Source: Erinaceus europaeus (lineage: Eukaryota > Chordata > Mammalia > Eulipotyphla > Erinaceidae). From it: 64,000 bases of DNA. Below the pieces are notes generated by a model. The model was not told where the DNA came from. It did no database searches and was given only the letters and a program-made list of their open reading frames with translations. The translations under genes and the position numbers were made by a program. The stretch covers positions 77,469,096 to 77,533,095 of the forward strand of contig NC_080177.1 of the NCBI RefSeq assembly GCF_950295315.1, given 5' to 3'. Positions 63,401 through 64,000 of the stretch are shown in pieces (the stretch's first letter is position 1; every line of letters begins with the position of its first letter).

Positions 63401-64000
63401 GCAACAAAAGGGAATAAATAGCTAAATAAAATGTTTTTTAAGTATCTGTATAAATTAAAAGTGAGAGAGAGAGATGGGTGGATGGGTGGATGGATGGATG
63501 GACGGACGGATGGGTGGATGCAGTGTGGCTGTGAGGAAGCTCACCCATAACAAAGCACATTTGATTATGCACAAGGACCTGGGTTCAAGCCCTTGAGCAG
63601 CACCCAGCAGCACTGTGCAAAGGGGAAGCTTCATCAGCAGTGAAGCGACGACATTGTGTTTCTCCTTCTCTATCTCCCACCCTCTGCCTCAGAAAGAAAA
63701 AGGAGTCCACTGGAATTGGTCAAAGTCTGCACATGCAAAGCTCCATCAAAAACCTGGTTGGGGGGGCGGGCAGAACAATGTTTAGTCCGGTTTTATCCTC
63801 TACATACAAAAGAACAGGAGAAAGGGCAGTGACCATGCGGTTCAAAATGCTGGCAGGACTGAAAGCGGCAGAGGCTTCTACATTCCAAAGCTGCTTTTCT
63901 CTTTTATAAAATGTCTGCAACAGACAAGTACCATTTGTATACTAAGGAAGATCTACTTTTGAAGTAATAAATAGTAACCTACCAGTCCATTTAAGTTCTT
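54383..64000 (-). CDS. DNAL1: DNAL1, axonemal dynein light chain 1 (3' part, last four coding exons)
   Basis: Exons in transcript order are 64000-63983 (cut by the window edge), 60448-60322, 57449-57309 and 54423-54383. They encode about residues 83-190 of a 190-residue protein: the later leucine-rich repeats ([33 protein letters not shown]), the LRR cap ([17 protein letters not shown]) and the acidic C-terminus. All junctions are GT-AG and the phases match. Known for the family: this is LC1, an SDS22-type LRR protein bound to the microtubule-binding stalk of an outer-arm dynein heavy chain in motile cilia; human mutations cause primary ciliary dyskinesia. The gene is convergent with PNMA1. 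Confidence 0.95.
54480..54607 (-). mobile_element. SINE-F
   Basis: GAATGAAAGAGACCATAGCA, GTGAGCTATTTCACCAGCCC; in the last DNAL1 intron. Confidence 0.55.
54637..54843 (-). mobile_element. SINE-B
   Basis: TTATTGGATAGAGACAGCCA, ACCTGCAGCCCTGCTTCACC, CACCAGGTGCGCCACCACCT. Confidence 0.9.
54946..55060 (+). mobile_element. SINE-E (diverged)
   Basis: GGGGCAGTGAGGTGGCTTAG head, GAGACGCTGGGTTTCATCTC. Confidence 0.45.
55226..55559 (-). mobile_element. SINE-A with 3' module
   Basis: GCCTCCAGGGTTATCGCTGG, GCTCGAACCAGGATCCTTGC, ending CTACCGCCCGACTAC. Confidence 0.93.
55561..55826 (-). mobile_element. SINE-A, short form, stacked on the previous copy
   Basis: Ends ATGCCCGACTCCCC. AGAAATTATT at 55169 and 55827 flanks the stacked pair. 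Confidence 0.9.
55870..55990 (+). mobile_element. SINE-C/E-like
   Basis: GGGCCAGGGAGATGACATCC, GCCATAAGCCAGAGCTGAGT. Confidence 0.6.
56118..56363 (-). mobile_element. SINE-A with 3' module, CpG-rich copy
   Basis: GGGTTATCGCCGGGGCTCAG, CCACCGCTCCCGGCGGCCAT; truncated at GGAGCCGGGGCTC. Confidence 0.8.
56364..56480 (-). mobile_element. SINE-F-like fragment
   Basis: GAGACAGAAATCACAGCAGT, TGGGGTTTGATCCTCAGCAC. Confidence 0.4.
56512..56882 (-). mobile_element. SINE-A with 3' module
   Basis: Poly-T, CTCCAGGGTTATTGCTGGGC, ending CACTACCGCCTGGCCCCC. Confidence 0.92.
56909..57030 (+). mobile_element. SINE-A/B copy with large internal deletion
   Basis: The head AGGGCCGGGTGGTAGTGCAC joins directly to ACAGATTCATAGTGCAGGCA of the 3' module. 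Confidence 0.65.
57094..57252 (-). mobile_element. SINE-D
   Basis: CATCACTCTGGTACATGTGC, GGACCTCATACTTGAGAGTC; 57 nt from the DNAL1 exon at 57309. Confidence 0.85.
57309..57449 (-). CDS. DNAL1: DNAL1 exon (LRR cap)
   Basis: A 141-nt exon between a TTGTAG acceptor and a GATG|GTGAGTGA donor encodes [20 protein letters not shown] through [11 protein letters not shown]. It matches human residues 131-178 with an E-G-S substitution for E-N-N. Confidence 0.95.
57709..58003 (+). mobile_element. SINE-A, short form
   Basis: Flanked by 13-bp duplications with one mismatch (AGAAGAGGAAATG at 57696; 58004). Confidence 0.93.
58057..58334 (-). mobile_element. SINE-A
   Basis: ATCACTGCTCCTGTTGGCCA, TTGTTGGATAGGACAGAGAG, CACCACCGCCCGGCCCCC. 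Confidence 0.8.
58345..58600 (+). mobile_element. SINE-A, 5'-truncated, with internal tandem repeat and 3' module
   Basis: Begins at the post-head GTCACTTCACAGG. The 32-bp CT-rich unit is tandemly duplicated (58385-58416 and 58417-58448). Confidence 0.88.
58617..58733 (-). mobile_element. SINE-C
   Basis: GAACACTGCTCAGCTCTGGC, GCATAACCATTATACTTA. Confidence 0.85.
58734..58873 (-). mobile_element. SINE-D
   Basis: GAACCAGAGCTTCACTCTGG, GGACCTCATGCTTCCGTGTC. Confidence 0.75.
59141..59310 (-). mobile_element. SINE-F-like
   Basis: CTGTCAGGGTGCCCTGTGCA, CATGAGCTGTCACCCA. Confidence 0.45.
59535..60010 (+). mobile_element. SINE-E, split by a SINE-B
   Basis: Head GGTTTGGAGATAGTTCATCT and B-box-like GGTTCGAGTCCCC. 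The 3' part resumes at 59886 with a CT-rich stretch and ends GCCTTAGTGGCAAAAAAAGA. Confidence 0.7.
59669..59885 (-). mobile_element. SINE-B nested in SINE-E
   Basis: TTTATTGGATAGAGACACAG, ACCTGCAGCCCTACTTCACC, CACCAGGTGCA-like end CACCACCTGGCCCC. Confidence 0.88.
60322..60448 (-). CDS. DNAL1: DNAL1 exon (leucine-rich repeats)
   Basis: A 127-nt exon between a TTTCTTAG acceptor and a TGGG|GTAAGCTG donor encodes [20 protein letters not shown] through NNLVKEW, human residues 89-130. Confidence 0.95.
60486..60622 (-). mobile_element. SINE-D (diverged)
   Basis: AACCAGAGCATCATTCTGGC, GGACCTCATGCTTGAGAGGC. Confidence 0.75.
60797..60873 (-). mobile_element. SINE-B fragment
   Basis: CCAGGCCCTGGTGCTTGGTA, GCATGCACCACTGCCCAGCC. 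Confidence 0.55.
60900..60990 (+). mobile_element. SINE-C, 5'-truncated
   Basis: GCCTGAGGCTCCAAAGTCCC through CACCATAAGTCAGAGTTGAG and an A-tail. Confidence 0.7.
61010..61260 (+). mobile_element. SINE-A, short form
   Basis: GGGAGTCAGGCGGTAGCGCA head; flanked by near-identical AAAATATTTATTTT-type duplications. Confidence 0.92.
61262..61468 (-). mobile_element. SINE-B
   Basis: ACCTGCAGCACTGTTTCACC, TTAACCAGGTGCACCACAAA. Confidence 0.85.
61500..61770 (+). mobile_element. SINE-A, short form, young insertion
   Basis: Flanked by perfect 17-bp duplications (AAAAATGCAGTCTTTTC) at 61483-61499 and 61771-61787. Confidence 0.96.
61835..61960 (-). mobile_element. SINE-D (diverged)
   Basis: GAACCAGAGGATCACTGACA, TACACCACCTCCCAGG. 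Confidence 0.65.
62196..62404 (-). mobile_element. SINE-B
   Basis: TTATTATTGGATAGAGACAG, ACCACTCGTGAAGCTTTCCT, TTAACCAGGTGTGCCACTGC. Confidence 0.9.
62443..62719 (+). mobile_element. SINE-A, short form
   Basis: Flanked by TTTTATCTTCTT at 62431-62442 and 62720-62731. Confidence 0.95.
62732..62897 (-). mobile_element. SINE-B, head truncated
   Basis: TACCTGAAATACTGCTTCAT, CACTTGTGAAGCTTCCCCCC; ends after CACTCAACTGGTCGCCTGG. Confidence 0.75.
62930..63055 (-). mobile_element. SINE-C
   Basis: GAACACCACTAAGCCCTGGC, GTTATGCTATCTCCCCAGCT. Confidence 0.75.
63178..63443 (+). mobile_element. SINE-A, short form
   Basis: GGGAGTCGGGCGGTAGCGCA head; flanked by ATCTTTATAAATT at 63165 and a one-mismatch copy at 63444. 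Confidence 0.94.
63474..63520 (+). repeat. (GGAT)n microsatellite
   Basis: GGTGGATGGATGGATGG-type array with GGAC variants. Confidence 0.95.
63536..63712 (+). mobile_element. SINE-B-like, diverged
   Basis: CACAAGGACCTGGGTTCAAG, GGGGAAGCTTCATCAGCAGT, then a trace of the A-type 3' module (AGGAGTCCACTGGAATTGG). Confidence 0.6.
63983..64000 (-). CDS. DNAL1: DNAL1 exon, 3' end only (window edge)
   Basis: Six codons (KNLNGL) end at a CTG|GTAGGT donor and join in phase 0 to the EAVGDT exon. The rest of the exon lies outside the window. Confidence 0.85.

Noticed and set aside
1..64000. A previously undescribed multi-gene system
   Set aside because: All supported genes are known mammalian genes and the remaining structure is repeats; no unexplained gene cluster was found.

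Overview
This is mammalian nuclear DNA: large GT-AG introns, a CpG-island gene, an L1 retrotransposon and about 80 short interspersed repeats. The dominant SINE is tRNA-derived and, as I recall it, typical of hedgehogs (Erinaceidae). The best species guess is therefore a hedgehog such as Erinaceus europaeus; this is an inference from repeat type, not a database result.

Three protein genes are supported. (1) MIDEAS (ELMSAN1), plus strand, 12 coding exons from 8406 to 38732, encodes a 1,111-residue scaffold of the MiDAC histone deacetylase complex with ELM2, SANT and a C-terminal C2H2 finger. Its 3' UTR runs to about 42060. (2) PNMA1, plus strand, has one coding exon at 43163-44224 inside a CpG island. 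It encodes a 353-residue domesticated Ty3/gypsy Gag-like protein. (3) DNAL1, minus strand, is present as its last four coding exons (63983-64000, 60322-60448, 57309-57449, 54383-54423) and a probable 6-kb 3' UTR ending near 48230. It encodes the axonemal outer-arm dynein light chain LC1. The order and orientation MIDEAS>PNMA1><DNAL1 match human 14q24.3 (reversed), as I recall it. The genes are neighbours, not partners in one pathway.

Layout: 1-8167 is upstream or 5' intronic MIDEAS sequence; 8168-38732 holds the coding exons and introns; 28627 to about 34745 (intron 10) holds a nearly complete antisense L1 with a nested SINE; 38733-42060 is the MIDEAS 3' UTR; 42480-45110 is PNMA1; 45110-48230 is repeat-rich intergenic DNA; 48230-64000 is the 3' half of DNAL1.

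SINE family labels are mine. A = tRNA-like head with a GGGAGTCGGGCGGTAGCGCA start, a CT-rich middle and a CAA/TAA-rich end. B = head with CAGGTGGTGGCGCACCTGGT, about 200 bp. C = head with GGGAGATAGCATAATGGTTA, ending CCATAAGCCAGAGCTGAGCA. D = head with GTCCGGGAGGTGGCGCAGTG, with GGCAGCACATGT. E and F = older, more diverged heads. A shared 3' module ending in ATAACCCTGGAGGC occurs behind both A and B heads. No novel multi-gene system was found. The most interesting signals are an in-frame open extension upstream of PNMA1, the dissectable decay of the L1, a triplicated SINE target site and an unusually long direct repeat flanking an L1 fragment.
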